The position numbers and the translations under genes are program-made. This document shows, in pieces, positions 45,920 to 57,865 of a stretch of 64,000 nt of DNA (position 1 is the stretch's first letter; the number at the start of each line of letters is the position of its first letter). Below the pieces are notes generated by a model, which saw only the letters and a program-made list of their open reading frames with translations, had not been told where the DNA came from and did no database searches. Origin of the DNA: Triticum aestivum (Eukaryota; Streptophyta; Magnoliopsida; Poales; Poaceae); NCBI RefSeq assembly GCF_018294505.1, contig NC_057798.1, forward strand, positions 371,894,026 through 371,958,025. Direction: 5' to 3'.

Positions 45920-48909
45920 GTATCCCCAAGCTTAATTCCTGCTCATTCCTGAGTAAGTAAATGATAAAAAAAGATAATTTTTGATGTGGAATGCTACCTA
46001 GCATAAACTTGATCATATATCTTATCATGTCATGAATATTAAGACACGAGTGATTCAAAGCAATACTCTATAATTTGACATAAAGACATCAATACTCAGG
46101 CACCCCAACAAACAATCGTGTCTTTCGAGATATCAACGATAAAGAAAGCTATCCCTACAAAATCATATAGTCTTGTCATGCTCTGTCTTCTTAACACAAC
46201 GTATTTATCATGCACAACCCCGATGACAAGCCGAGCAATCGGTTCGTACTTTTTAACATGCTTCAGCTTTTTCAACCCTCATGCAATACATGAGTGCAAG
46301 CCATGGATATAGCACTATAGGTTGAATAGAGTATGATGATAGGGGCCAATATAGAGAAGACTAAAAAGTAAGAAAGTCTCACATCGACGCGGCTAACCAA
46401 CGTGCTATGGAGATGCCCATTAATTGATATCAACGTGAGGAGTAGGGATTGCCATGCAACGGATGCACTAAGAGCTATAAGTGTATGAAAGCTCAGTATG
46501 AAAACTAAGGGGGCGTGCATCAAACTTGCTTGCTCATGAAGACCTCGGGCATTTGAGGAAGCCCGTCATCGGAATATACATGCCAATTTCTATAATTAAA
46601 AATTCCCACTAGTATATGAAAATGACTAAATAGGAGACTCTCTATGTGAAAAACATGGTGCTACTTTGAAGCACAACTGTGGTAAAGGATAGTAACAATG
46701 CCCCTTCTCTCTTTTTTTCTTTTTCTTTTTTTCTCTCATTGTTCGGAATCTCATCCCGACTTGTGCGGGAATCATAGTCTCCATCATCCTTTCCTCACTG
46801 GGACAGGCTCTAATAATGCATAATGATGATCATCACACTTCTATTTATTTATAACTCAAAATAAATAAAAGTTACAACTCGATACCTAGAACAAAATATG
46901 ACTCTATATGAATGCCTCTGGCAGTGTATCAGGATGTGCAATGATCTAGCATAACAACGATATTAAAAAACAGACAAGCCATGGAAATATCATGCAAGCT
47001 ATCTTACAATCACGCAAAGCAATATGAAAATGAATACTCAAGGCATCAAAACGGAGGCGGTGGAAGTTGCATGGCAATATATCTCAGAATGACTATGGAA
47101 ATGCCATAATGGGTAGGTATGGTGGCTGTTTTGAGGAAGATATAATAAGGCCTATGTGTGATAGAGCGTATCATATCATGGGGTTTCGATGCACCTGCGA
47201 AGTTTGCACCACATCTCGAGGTGAGAAAGGGCAATGCATGGTACCGTAGAGGCTAGCAAATTGCGGAAAGGTAAGAGTGCGTATAATCCATGGACTCACA
47301 TTAGTCAATAAAGAACTCACATACTTATTGCAAAAGTTTATTAACCCTAGAAGCAAAGTACTACTACGCATGCCCCTAGGGGGATAGATTGGTACGAAAA
47401 GAACATCGCTCGTCCCCGACCGCTACTCATAAGGAAGGAAATCAATAATAAATCATGCTCCAACTTCATAGCATAACGAGAGACTATACGTGCATGCTTC
47501 GGGAATCACAAACCTTAACACCAGTATTCTTACTAACCACAACCATTCATTAGTACCTCCCACATATTCCATCTCTATATCAGAAAACTATTGCAAGGAA
47601 TCAAACATATCATATTCAGTGATCCATAAGTTTTACGTAGGATTTCATGACTAACCATGCAATTGACCAATTGCTGTTGACTCTCTAAATAGATATAAGT
47701 GAAGCAAGAGAGTTTAATTCTTTCTACAAAACATCATGCTCTAATAAATATAATTGAAGCAAATGAGCATTCTACAAATAATGGTTTTCTATGTGAAGAG
47801 AAACAGGCAATCCAAACATCAAATGATATAAGTGAAGAACATGAAGCATTCTATAAAGCCATACTCAAAAGATATAAGTGAAGTGCAATGAGCATTCTAT
47901 AAATCAACCATGGACTATCTCATACCAGCATGGTGCATAAAAGAAAAGTGAAAACTAAATGCAAAAGACACTCCAAGATATACACATATCACATGAACGA
48001 AACAAAGACGAAAACATACCGATACTTGTTGAAGAAAGATGGGATGCCTTCCGGGGCATCCCCAAGCTTAGATGCTTGAGTATCCTTGAATATTTACTTG
48101 GGGTGCCTTGGGCATCCCCAAGATTGAGCTCTTGCCTCTCCTCCTTCTTCTCATATTGAGACCTCCTCGATCTTTGATAACTTCATCCACACAAAACTCA
48201 ACAGAAAGCTCAGCAAGATCCGTTAGTATAATAAAGCAAATCACTACTTCAAGTACTATTGCAAGCCAATTCATTTTTGTTGCTTTGTAGCTACTGTAAT
48301 ATAACTTTTCCATGTCTTATACCACCGATAGAATCAATAGTTTCATCAAAACAAGCAAAACAATACATCAAAAACTGAATCTGTCTTAAACATGACAGTA
48401 TGTAGCAATCTGAACATCTACCATACTTTTGGTACTCCAAAAATTCTGAAACATTAGGAAGTAATAAACAATTTGCATAGCAATAGTGTGCAAAAAGTTT
48501 CAAAACCTTTTGGCGTTCCTGTAAAAGATGAAAATTCACGCGCTACATCCAAAGTTTCTGTTTCTGCACCGCACAAACCAACAAGCAATCTAATCATCCT
48601 AAAGGAAAATCTTGGCACAATAATTTTAGAATACAAAGGATTTCTACAAGGGATAGTTATTTTTGTTAAAAGTTTCTGTAATTGAGATTCACAAAGTTTC
48701 CATGGGCATGAACAAAGTTCAAGGACGTCCCCCACTTCAACCGTGCTCGTCTTTCTCACTTTCACTTTTCTTTTTGTGAAGTTTTAAGTTCCCCTCATTT
48801 TTTTTAAACTTTATAAAATAACTCAACATAAATAAATAAATATCTAAAACTTCCGGTGTGTCTCTCGGGCAGCGCTTTCTTTAAAGCCATTAAGCTAGGC
48901 ATAAAGTGC
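45920..48909 (-). other. G internal non-coding region with polypurine tract and twin hairpins
   Basis: The polypurine tract is at 45920-45934. An internal copy of the tract lies at 48056-48070 in a hairpin (arms 48041-48048 and 48055-48062), and a second, mutated copy starts at 48112 in a second hairpin. The motif ATATAAGTGAAGC occurs near 47692, 47825 and 47871, with a variant near 47748. Similar in order to F 35680-38555. No coding domain is seen. Confidence 0.68.
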
Positions 48910-50194
48910 TCAAGTAATGGATCCACCCGGATCCCAAGGTATATCAAAGCCAATTTTAATTAACAATGATTTGGCATTTAGTAGTGAGCACAAAGTAACA
49001 TATATCATACAATGACAAAGTCTAACTCTCTTCCTATGCATCAGCATGTCATACAAGAACAATTCATACACATCAAGTAAAGGCCAATACATAGCATAAT
49101 CAGTTTCTTGCAATTTTATCGTGTTGGAAACATAGAGAGGAGGAGATGTAGTTACTCTTTCATAATAATTGCAAGTAGGAGCAGCAAGCACATGCATATT
49201 ATATTCATCAAAATTATCATGTGCAGCGGTAAAAGGCAACCCATAAATACAATCCTTAATAAGAACAAACTTCTTCGATATAGTGTAGTTTGGAGAATTC
49301 AAAAGGATAATAGGACTATCATGTGTGGGTGCAATAGCAACAATTTCATTCTTAATATAAGGAACCATAGCAAGTTCATCTCCATAAGCATATCATATTG
49401 GCATCATGGCCACGAGCATCAAGTTCATCAAAAAGGGATATTTCAAAAGAATCAACGGTATCATAGCAATTATCATAACATTCATCCTTAGGTAAGAACG
49501 AAGGGGCATTAAATAATGTATGAGTTGAAGAGTTACTCTCATTCGAAGGTGGGCACGGGTAGCTAATCCTCTCTTCCTCCTTTTGTTCTTCACTCTCCTC
49601 ATCATCTCTTTCATCCAATGAGCTCACAGTTTCATCAATTTCTTCTTCCATAGACTCCTGCAAAATGTTAGTCTCTTCTAGGACAGAGGATAAGTCCTCA
49701 ATATATGGTTTAATATAAGCATTAGAAGAATAATTTTCATAGCAATATTTAAGTATGGCAAAAATTTCAGACTTGTAAAGAGTAGCATCATACTTTTCAA
49801 TCAAAGAAGTAACTTCATAGGCACCCTTAAAAGCAACAAATTCTTAGATTTTTTCAGTATCAAAGTAATTATAAACACCCTTGGCATAAGAAGATAAGAT
49901 TTCATTATCCTTAAACTCACATTTGAAGAAAAGGTGTTTCTTAGGGCCTTCGGAACAACAAGTAAAATCATGTATTTCACATAAATTCAAAGCATAGCAA
50001 TACAAACTATTAATATGATGCCACAGAATTTTCACTTTTTGAGATAAATGGTGTCGCACAAAATATGCATGATCATTTAATGATTTTCCCTCAACTAAGC
50101 TAGTTAGGTTTTCAGCACGAGCACAAATGGATCGAAGATGATCTAAATAGAAAGCTTCAGTAGTATGATAGATTTTGGGTGGTTCTTCAACCAT
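48910..50194 (-). pseudogene. ORF of element G, function unknown, one stop and one frameshift
   Basis: The frame begins at 50194 (MVEEPPKIYHTTE), stops at a TAA near 49842, continues in the same frame to 49376, then shifts by one near 49385 and runs to 48910. Together it spans about 425 codons. The product has a helical N-terminal third with several Cys and His, an acidic Glu/Ser-rich middle (around 49590-49690), and a C-terminal part with Ile/Asn/Pro-rich segments. No protease, RT, zinc knuckle or membrane segment is clear. It sits in gag position, 140 bases from the PBS. It is unlike the ORF of F. Confidence 0.6.
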
Positions 50195-50334
50195 TGGTTT
50201 AGTAAGTACAACTAATTTTTTGGTATTTTGCGTTTCCTACCCATAACTAGGGATACAAAACAAGAGCACAAAATAAAAATTACTTAGTGATAAAACAAAC
50301 AAGCATACACGAGAATATTCACCCCACGCTATTG

Positions 50335-50352
50335 CTCCCCGGCAACGGCGCC
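50335..50352 (-). other. Primer-binding site of element G
   Basis: On the minus strand TGGCGCCGTTGCCGGGGA, the tRNA-Asp-type site of Athila elements, twelve bases from the 5' LTR. Confidence 0.85.
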
Positions 50353-50364
50353 AGAAAAAGGTCT

Positions 50365-51317
50365 TGATAACCCAGAAGTATGGGGGGATCATTTGTAGCC
50401 TTCTTCGATAAATAAGAGTGTCGAACCCAACGAGGAGCTAAAGGTAGAACAAATATTCCCTCAAGTTCTATCAACCACTGATACAACTCTACGCACACTT
50501 ATCATTTGCTTTACCTAGAACGAGTATGAAACTATTTTGCGAGAATAAAACTACAAGTACTTTGCGAGAATAAAACTTCCAATAAATTGCAAGGTAATAA
50601 AAGTGGATAGCTTTTGTCAACAAGAAAGTTATTTGTCCCTAGGCAATCGGTAACAAGTACCGGTAATCATTATTGTAATTTTATATGAGGGAGAGGCATG
50701 AGCTAACATACTTTCTCTACTTGGATCATATGCACTTATGATTGGAACTCTAGCAAGCATCCGCAACTACTAAAGATCATTAAGGTCGTGAAACCCAACC
50801 ATAGCATTAAGTATCAAGTCCTCTTTATCCCATACGCAACAACCCACCTACTCGGGTTTAAGCTTCTGTCACTCCCGCAATCCACCTTAAGCGAATCATG
50901 AACGTATTACAACACCCTACAGTGGGGATCACTCATGTTTGCACGAGACAGAGGGCACCGTAGGACAACACCATAAATAAAATATACAATCATACCAAAC
51001 AAGATCACGATTAACCCATAGGACAAAACGGATCTACTCAAACATCATAGGATAGCCAAATATCATTGGGAAATAATTTATGGAGTTGAGCACCATGTTT
51101 AAGTAGAGATTACAGCGGGAAGAAGCGGTGTTACACCGTTGCATAGAGGGGGAGAGAGTTGGTGTTGACGATAGCAAGATTGTTGATGTAGATCGCTGTC
51201 AGATCCTAGCCCCCGCAGCACTACGGCGCCACGGGGAGAGAGGGGCAGAGAGCCCCCTCCGTCTTCTTCTTCCTTGGCCTCCCCCTAGATGGGAGGAGGG
51301 ATCCCCCTCTGGTCCAT
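50365..51317 (-). repeat. 5' LTR of element G, inner part
   Basis: Matches 44431 to about 45385 of the 3' LTR. Ends at the duplication TCCAT (51313-51317), where D was inserted. Confidence 0.93.
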
Positions 51318-54092
51318 TGTAACATTCCAATTTTCAATTTGGATGTTATACATAGATCATCGTATGCATATCATATTTTATTTGCATTTTGTTGTGATCC
51401 TAGAAACCTTAAGCAAGTCAAGGACCCAAGGAGAGAGTTGGAGGTTTCACTAAATTTTCATATTTGAATTTATTTTCAAATTTGAACAGAGGATCAATTT
51501 GATTTTAATATTTTTCTCCCCAAATATTTCCAATAATAAAAATAAAGAGAGAAGATAATATGACTTCTTCAACAAAGGAGAGATATCAGAGAAGAAATTT
51601 TAAAATCAAATTAATATTTTATTTGTATTTTATTTGAATTAGAGAAAAAATGTATTTTTGAAAATTGCATTTTAGTCCAGAAAAATGTTCATCTTGTCCT
51701 AAATATTAGGTTTGGACAGTGAAAATTGTTTCTGGCATTTTGGAATTTTTTATATGTTTTAGGATTTTTTCTTTCACGGCGAAAGTATTAAAAAAACTTC
51801 CCACACCGCACTGGGCCAAAGCCCAGCCGACCCGTCCGAACGCCGCCGCCTTCCCGCTCGGGAAGGCCCCACCCCGCCACCGCCAGAGTCCTCTTGGACT
51901 CCCGGTCGACGCCGCCTCGCCTTGCCCCCTCCTCCAAGGCCACCGCATCCCGCTGCCCTAAAATACCGCCGCCCCGCCGCCTTCTCCTCCTCACCCGAAG
52001 CCGCGTCGCCTGCAACCACTACCGCCTGTTGCCGGGCTCCGCCGCTGCCGCCGCCTCGCCTCGCCGTCGTACGTGCCACCGCCGCCCGAGCCACCGCCGC
52101 CGCCGGATTTTGCCCCGTCGTTGACCGTGCCGAAAACCATGTTGACCAGTAAAAACCGGCCGGTTCTTTTTGTTTTTTTTTGTTTTGTAGGTTTAGGTTA
52201 GATTAGTTTATTTTTATTAGGTTAGTTTAATTACCGCATGTTCGTTCATTTAGATCGGTTAGCAAACGGTTTTCGTTCGTTTAGTTCTATTAACGAACGT
52301 TCGCTCGGTAGAGTTTTCCTTTTAGTTTTATTTTTGGTTAGGGACCTATCCGGGAATAGTTTTCTAGCGATTTAGCCCCTGATCTTAAAACTAGCGTAAC
52401 TTTTTGCTTGTTTGTCCAAATTATATAAAACCAACGCCTAAATCTTTGTAACGATCTCTTCTTTCCAGCTAACTAACTTGAACATGATTTTGATAATTTA
52501 AAATTTGAGTTTAGTTCCGATTAGTAAATGATCTTGTTTCGGTTGTTTCTTGAGTTTCGTTTCTCCGTTTGAGTTGTTTCTTTTTGCAAATCGTAACTAA
52601 TCACATGTACCTATTGTTAAGATCTAATTGACGTGATAATAATGCTTTTAGGTTTTGTTTTCTGTTTAGTTTAGATGTTTTCCTGACTCGAGTTTCATTT
52701 GGATCTTTTCTCGATTTCTCTCTCTTTCGTTTGAGTGATTGCTTATGTATGCTACTGTTTGTCTATGCTAGATTACCCGGAGTGCGAAGCTTGTTACTAC
52801 GAATCTCTAGAGTTTGCAGATCGTCAGCAAGGCAAGTTACACTTTGATCATACTCTTCTATACCCAGTTTTTACTATGCATTAGTATTGCCCCTCAAATA
52901 TTTGCATAAGTAGGATTGGGAACATGTGGTTTGGTTGTAGTACTTGAGATAGGAACCTAATACCTTTTGAACACCCCGAGAATATATGTTATGCTCTATT
53001 ATTGCTTAGCCATGCTTGTAGACGGGGATTGGATCGTGATACACATGGAAGTTATGAGAGTTATTAATCTTGGATAACATTAAGGTGGCAACTTTAATAC
53101 ACATCTGGGTGTATTGCTTGGGGCACCTAGAGAATCCAGTGTTTGTCTATTTGGGAAATCCCGGAGTACCCGTGTGATTTTTCCTCGGTTCGCTACCCAG
53201 GCTCAAATGGATCATATGATATTTCATGCCTAGAAATTTCCGTGTGTAGCCACACGCCATTATGGGCTCTGGCATAGTTGAGTATGTTGTGTGAGCTCTT
53301 GAAGAGGTGGACTAGCAGATGTAGGGGAAAGTAGGTGTACCGGTCTACCCAGAGTAGAGAGTTAATGCTCCAGAAAGACTACGTCTCGATCTTCCGATCA
53401 TGGATGCGGTCGAGTCTTGTGGGGAAAGGTGTGCAACTTGTGCAAAGTGTATAAACTAATCATGGTTAGCCGTGTCCCCGGTTATGGACATCTTGAGTAT
53501 CTGGAATTGTACATCGTTGTTGATCTCATCACTCTTTAATTAATTGATTGGGTTTAATGATGATACTTGTTTAATTGGGATTTCAGTTGGAGGAACCTTC
53601 TCAAATATTGGAACAACTTGGGAGTAGTTTAAATAAATTTATTCCTTTGTTGTAGGGAAAACCTAGCTTTATGCAAAAACCATAAACTTAGAGCCTCCAC
53701 CTACCAAATATTGCATGTAGATATAGTTCTTTCATTCATTGCTTTACAGTGTAACTCTTCTAGCATATTCAATGTGCTGACCTACACGGCTGCAACGTCT
53801 CATGTTGCAGACTACTCAAACGATGAATAAGGTGCGATCGGTCATTGTCTTGCACTCAGCTATGCCGTTGGAGTTGATGGGCTCATTTACCTTCGAAGCT
53901 TCCGCAGTTATTTAGTTTAGATGGCCTTCAACCATGATATTTTTGTGTAATCATACTCTTTATGAGGACGTGATGAATAAGTGTGTGATTGAACTCTTTT
54001 ATAATTCCTCGGGTACTGTGTGTCAGCATTACCGATCCAGGGATGACACTTAAGCACAAAGACTTTGGTCCATTGGGATCGTGGTCGCTACA
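51318..54092 (+). repeat. 5' LTR of element D
   Basis: 2775 bp, TGTAAC to GCTACA. The outer AT-rich part is followed by a GC-rich block (51800-52130) of CCG-type repeats and then by a cluster of GTTCG/CGAAC motifs (52245-52310). ORFs in the GC-rich block are open on both strands and look spurious. An imperfect inverted repeat lies at the TGTAAC end. Confidence 0.95.
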
Positions 54093-54095
54093 AGA

Positions 54096-54107
54096 TGGTA
54101 TCAGAGC
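54096..54107 (+). other. Primer-binding site of element D
   Basis: TGGTATCAGAGC, complementary to the 3' end of initiator tRNA-Met, three bases after the LTR. Confidence 0.92.
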
Positions 54108-54198
54108 ACACGCTGACTATAGGACGCGGCCACTAGAATAAGCCACATGATTTCTCTTCTCTCCTCATTTCTAATTCTCCTCTATTTCTACTCTATAG

Positions 54199-54938
54199 AT
54201 GGCGGACCCCATGAACAAGTTCACTCAGCCGGACGACGACACCCCTTTCGGACGACACTTGAAGGAAGTCACTAAGTACTTGAACATCGGACTACCAAGT
54301 TTCACTGAGACTTTCTCTGCAACTTTACCGGAAGAGGAGCGCTGGAAGATCAAAGTCTGGGTACCTGGGAGGACATTTGCGCCAATAATGGAGCCTATTG
54401 ATTTCTACCTGGATGCACCAAGCTAGAGTTTGGGAAAGAGCATGGCAGCCCACATCACTTTTGGACGTATATGTGAGGTGTATCACAAGGAGCTGGAAAA
54501 CACCATTTATCAGATATGTGGCTGCTGAGACGAAGAATGGGAGATGATTCGTACCAGCAAAGATGGATCAATTGCAGCTTACATTCAGGAGATGGGTGAT
54601 CACATTCGTCGACAAGAGAATGAACTATGCTTCAACATGAAGAAGATCAAGAAGCTGGTGAAGAAGAATACCGAACTAGAAGAGGAACTCAAGTTCACAC
54701 GCGATGTATATGAGGAAGAAATCTATGTACTACTAGAGAATCATGAAGATTTGAAGAGAAACTAGGACTACCTGTGGAGAATCATAAGCGAGAACCAGCA
54801 AAGGAGATCCGTTCGGAGGACTACATCATCTTGGACGACACCGACCCAGACAATGATGCAAATGATGACAGTGATGACGACTACATTGACGAAGCTGGAG
54901 CAGACATCATGGAGTCTTCCTCTGATCAAAATTTCTAG
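54199..54938 (+). pseudogene. Element D upstream ORF (acidic, function unknown)
   Basis: ATG at 54199 (MADPMNKFTQPDDDTPFG), final TAG at 54936-54938. In-frame stops occur near 54424 (TAG, where A has TGG) and near 54526 (TGA). A frameshift follows near 54763. Similar in order to the A ORF at 5827-6561: folded N-terminal half, Glu/Lys-rich coiled-coil-like middle, Asp-rich C-terminus. No enzyme motif is seen. It lies between the PBS and gag, with its own start codon. Confidence 0.7.
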
Positions 54939-55136
54939 ACGACCACCATATTACTAGTAGTATTCTTCCAAGTAGTTAGCATCGATCGATTTTGTAATCG
55001 TAGCTTAGATTGTTTGTGTGAACCTTGTTTGATATTGAATGAAGTGAATTGATTGTGTTTGTCTCATGAGCATACTGGTAGTGAAACTCTCTTAGACCTT
55101 ATTCTATTCTGTTTTCTCACCCCTTCTACCCATCAG
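54939..55136. other. Spacer between the upstream ORF and gag of D
   Basis: About 200 bases without an ORF. A similar spacer lies in A at 5617-5826. No motif is recognised. Confidence 0.5.
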
Positions 55137-56160
55137 ATGCCTCTGAAACGTGACAATGGATTTGTGTTCCCACCGGAGCTCACTCAGTTGATCCAGCAGT
55201 AGAATGCCTTGATGCAGATGCTAGTTCAGAACCAGAACCAAGGCAAGAACAACAACAACAACAACAACAACAACAACCCACCGCCACCCCCTGTTGATAA
55301 CCTAGCCCGTTTTCTGAGGTTGAATCCGCCGGTGTTCTCTAGCAGCACCGAGCCGATTGTTGCAGATGACTGGCTCCGCAAGATTGAAGAGAGCTGACCA
55401 CTGTAGGATGCATAGATGTGGAGAGAGTGCGCTTTGCCGCACATCAGCTTGATGGACCCGCAGCATCTTGGTGGGAGAACTTCACCAACACTTACCCCAT
55501 TGACATAGTGACATGGGATCAGTTTCAGCAGGCTTTCTGCACCGCCCATGTTTCAGCAGGAGCTATGAGCATGGAGAAGCGTGAGTTTTGCAACTTGCGT
55601 CAAGGAGGTCATACAGTGGGACAGTATGTGGATGAGTTCAGCAAGTTAGCCCGTTATGCCCCAGATGATGTGGCCACAGATGCCGCAAAGCAGGAGAAGT
55701 TTCTTGAGGGACTCAATGATGAGCTGAGCATGCAGTTGATGGTGGAAACTTTGAACAACTACCAGGAGTTGGTAGACAGGGCCCTCATGATAGAAGGCAA
55801 GCAACAACAGATTGATAATCGCAAGAGGAAGTATGGACAGGGGAGGTACACTTCTGGAGCTCAGCAGAAGCCCCTCTATTCCCCGTACTCGGGAGGACAT
55901 ACCCACAATGATGGAGGCCATAACCACGAAGGACATACGCACAACGGAGCATGTTCGCACAACGACAGTGGCCCCAAGAATGGCAATGGGAATGGAGGAA
56001 GTAGCAGCCAGAATCGTTCCAACCCTGCAACACCATCCAAGAGGGATCTGAGCCACATTACTTGTTTCAAGTGCGGGAAGACCGGACATTATGCCACTGA
56101 ATGTCTTGAAGCCAAGAATGGAAATGGAAAAGGAGGTTCTGCAAAGAATCCCAACCCCTT
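55137..56160 (+). pseudogene. Element D gag
   Basis: ATG at 55137. An in-frame TAG at 55200-55202 follows a CAGCAG context and probably replaced CAG. Next are a poly-Asn stretch (AAC repeat, 55248-55277) and a Pro run, a frameshift near 55390, and the capsid in the open frame from 55418 (RFAAHQLDGPAASWWENF). A His-rich, Gly/Asn-rich linker (55880-56030) precedes the CCHC zinc knuckle CFKCGKTGHYATEC at 56063-56104. From 55418 the frame runs 361 codons into the protease. Gag would form particles and bind RNA. Confidence 0.88.
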
Positions 56161-56598
56161 CACCAAAGGTCAGGTGAACCACATCAATGTAGAGGATATT
56201 GAGGATCAACCCGACGCAGTTGTCGGTACCTTTTTGATTAATGCATTTACAACACTTGTTCTTTTTGATACTGGTGCATCTCATTCATTCATATCAAGGG
56301 GATTTCTGGAAAAGTATAAGTTGCCAACTGTAGCCCTTAAGTCACCTATGTTAGTAAGTTCCCCAGGAGCGGAGTATATGGCTACTAGGAGATGCTATCA
56401 GTTGCCAGTAACCATAGGTAGACATGTTTTCCCCACCGACCTGATTTCTCTAGAGTCACAAGGATTGGATGTGATACTAGGCATGGATTGGCTATCCAAG
56501 TAGGGAAACATCAATTGCGCCAGTAAATCAATTCTTCTCACCACCCCAGAAGGAAAGAGGATCAAGTATGATCCAGGCATGCGCCGAGGAGGACTCAG
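56161..56598 (+). pseudogene. Element D protease
   Basis: Aspartic protease with LFDTGASHSFIS, the catalytic Asp at 56267-56269, and GMDWL near 56480. The active site is intact, unlike in A, where the Gly is Val. A TAG at 56501-56503 ends the frame right after GMDWLSK, and a frameshift lies near 56590. Confidence 0.87.
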
Positions 56599-57865
56599 GT
56601 GAATTCCTTATCAGGAGTTGTTCAGGAGGAAGTACCAGTGGAGAAGGATTATCCGGATGTATTTCCAGAAGAGTTACCAGGCATGCCACCAGATCGAGAC
56701 ATTGAGTTTTTGATTGAGTTATTGCCAGGCACCAGACCAATATTCAAGAGACCATATCGGATTCCCGCAAAGGATGTGGAGGAAATTAAGAAACAGATAA
56801 AGGAGTTACTGGAGAAGGGTTATATTCGACCAAGTTCATCACCTTGGGGAGCCCTAGTGCTTCTAGTTGAGAAGAAGAATGGATCTTTGAGGATGGTTGT
56901 TGATTATCGTGCGCTGAATGACGTGATGATCAAGAACAAATAAACCTCTGCTGATGACCAATGATTTGTTTGACTAGTTGCAAGGAGCTAAAGTTTTCTC
57001 CAAGATCGATCTTCGATCAGGTTATCACTAGTTGAAGATCCGAGAGCAGGATATACCTAAGACAACTTTTACAACGAGGTATGTGCTATATGAGTATACA
57101 GTTATGTCATTTGGTTTGACTAATGCCCCTGCCTATTTCATGAGTATGATGAACAAGGTGTTCATGGAGTTTTTGGATAAGTTCGTCGTGGCGTTCATTG
57201 ATGACATATTGGTCTACTCTAAGAATGAAGAAGAGCATAAGGAGCATTTGCGTTTGGTTCTCGAGAAGCTCAGGGAACATCAGTTGTATGCCAAGTTCAG
57301 CAAATGTGAATTTTGGTTGAAAGAAGTTGGATTTCTCAGACATGTTATATCCGGAGAAGGAATATCAGTAGACCCTACCAAGGTTGCTTCTGTCACTAAA
57401 TGGTTGGCACCCACCTCAGTGGGAGAGATCAGAAGTTTTCTTGGACTCGCAGGTTATTATCGGAGATTTATTGAGAACTTTTCCAAGATAGCAAATCCCA
57501 CGACGGAGTTGTTAAAGAAGGACACCACGTTCAAATGGACTGAGGATTGTGTGGCCAGTTTTCAGGAGTTGAAGAAACCTTTGGTTACAGCCCCAGTGCT
57601 GATTCTCCCAGACCAACGGAACGATTTCCAAGTGTATTGCGACACTTCACATCGAGGACTAGGAGGAGTGCTTATGCAAGAAGGAAGAGTTGTTTCATAT
57701 GCCTCACAACAGCTTCGGCCTCATGAGTTGAATTATGCTACGCATGGTTTGGAGTTAGCAGCCGTAGTGCATGCGATCAAGACATGGAGACACTTTCTCA
57801 TCGTAAACCGTTGTGATGTTTACACGGATCATAAGTGTCTGAAGTACATCTTCACGCAGAAGTAA
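56599..57865 (+). pseudogene. Element D reverse transcriptase and RNase H start
   Basis: The frame 56599-56943 has the linker and RT fingers ([20 protein letters not shown], then VVDYRALN). A frameshift near 56941 and a TAG at 57029-57031 (context suggests CAG) interrupt the palm. The frame 57032-57865 continues with [13 protein letters not shown], catalytic FIDDILVYS near 57194-57220, the thumb [16 protein letters not shown], and RNase H with the first catalytic Asp ([14 protein letters not shown]) and YTDHK. A stop at 57863-57865 ends it. Confidence 0.9.

Noticed and set aside
51774..52152. Overlapping Arg/Ala/Pro-rich ORFs on both strands in the GC-rich block of the D LTR
   Set aside because: All frames stay open because of GC-rich CCG-type repeats; the matching block of the other LTR (60040-60480) shows the same effect with different frames. 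No domain or start context supports a gene.
55248..55277. AAC trinucleotide repeat as a free microsatellite
   Set aside because: It codes for the poly-Asn stretch of gag and has a counterpart in A (about 5490-5510), so it belongs to the element.
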